Of a stretch of DNA of 5,883 bases, positions 5,878-5,883 are shown in pieces. The translations under genes and the position numbers were made by a program. The stretch comes from Promethearchaeota archaeon (lineage in GTDB: Archaea; Asgardarchaeota; Lokiarchaeia; Sigynarchaeales; SOKP01): positions 1 to 5,883 of the forward strand of contig JAHLWJ010000293.1 of the NCBI GenBank assembly GCA_019057975.1, written 5' to 3'. The number at the start of each line of letters is the position of its first letter. Position 1 is the stretch's first letter. The notes beneath the pieces are model-generated. The model was given only the letters and a program-made list of their open reading frames with translations. It was not told the DNA's origin and did no database searches.

Positions 5878-5883
5878 TAAATT

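Noticed and set aside
1..5883. A CRISPR array, tRNA, rRNA, insertion sequence, or classical toxin-antitoxin or phage-defence locus.
   Set aside because: No regularly spaced repeats of CRISPR length, no cloverleaf or rRNA-like GC-rich block, no transposase or terminal inverted repeats, and no defence-family motifs in any of the five proteins.

Overview
The window is AT-rich (roughly 30% GC by eye) and holds five protein genes with short AT-rich intergenic gaps. It looks archaeal. The gaps carry TATAAAAAT- and TTTTTATA-type boxes at archaeal TATA distances and poly-T runs after stop codons. There are no bacterial -10/-35 pairs and few Shine-Dalgarno motifs, and two genes seem to start at GTG and TTG. 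The gene mix (YkgJ-type cysteine cluster protein, ICMT-like membrane methyltransferase, protein isoaspartate methyltransferase relative, rhomboid protease, large cytosolic beta-sandwich protein) would fit a low-GC Asgard (Lokiarchaeia-like) archaeon. That placement is an inference; no lineage-specific marker is present.

Layout. Positions 1-676 (minus) hold a YkgJ-type cysteine cluster protein whose C-terminus runs off the left edge. A 189-bp divergent promoter region separates it from a 703-residue plus-strand protein (866-2977). I do not recognise that protein as a named family. It reads as a chain of Ig/DUF11-like beta-sandwich units, a Ser/Gly/Pro/Thr-rich linker and a helical C-terminal tail, with no signal peptide. 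After T-runs and a small 10-bp tandem repeat comes a 213-residue integral membrane methyltransferase of the isoprenylcysteine carboxyl methyltransferase/PEMT type (3174-3815, plus). Convergent to it is a 416-residue PIMT-like protein with altered AdoMet-site motifs and a long C-terminal, coiled-coil-prone extension (3938-5188, minus). Divergent from that is a complete rhomboid intramembrane serine protease (5290-5877, plus).

All genes appear to be separate transcription units: their orientations are minus, plus, plus, minus, plus, and the two adjacent plus genes are 196 bp apart with T-runs between them. There is no operon logic tying them into one pathway. Two proteins are membrane enzymes and two are methyltransferase relatives. 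The strongest candidates for something undescribed are the 703-residue beta-sandwich/helical-tail protein and the PIMT-like protein with degenerate motifs and its own C-terminal domain.
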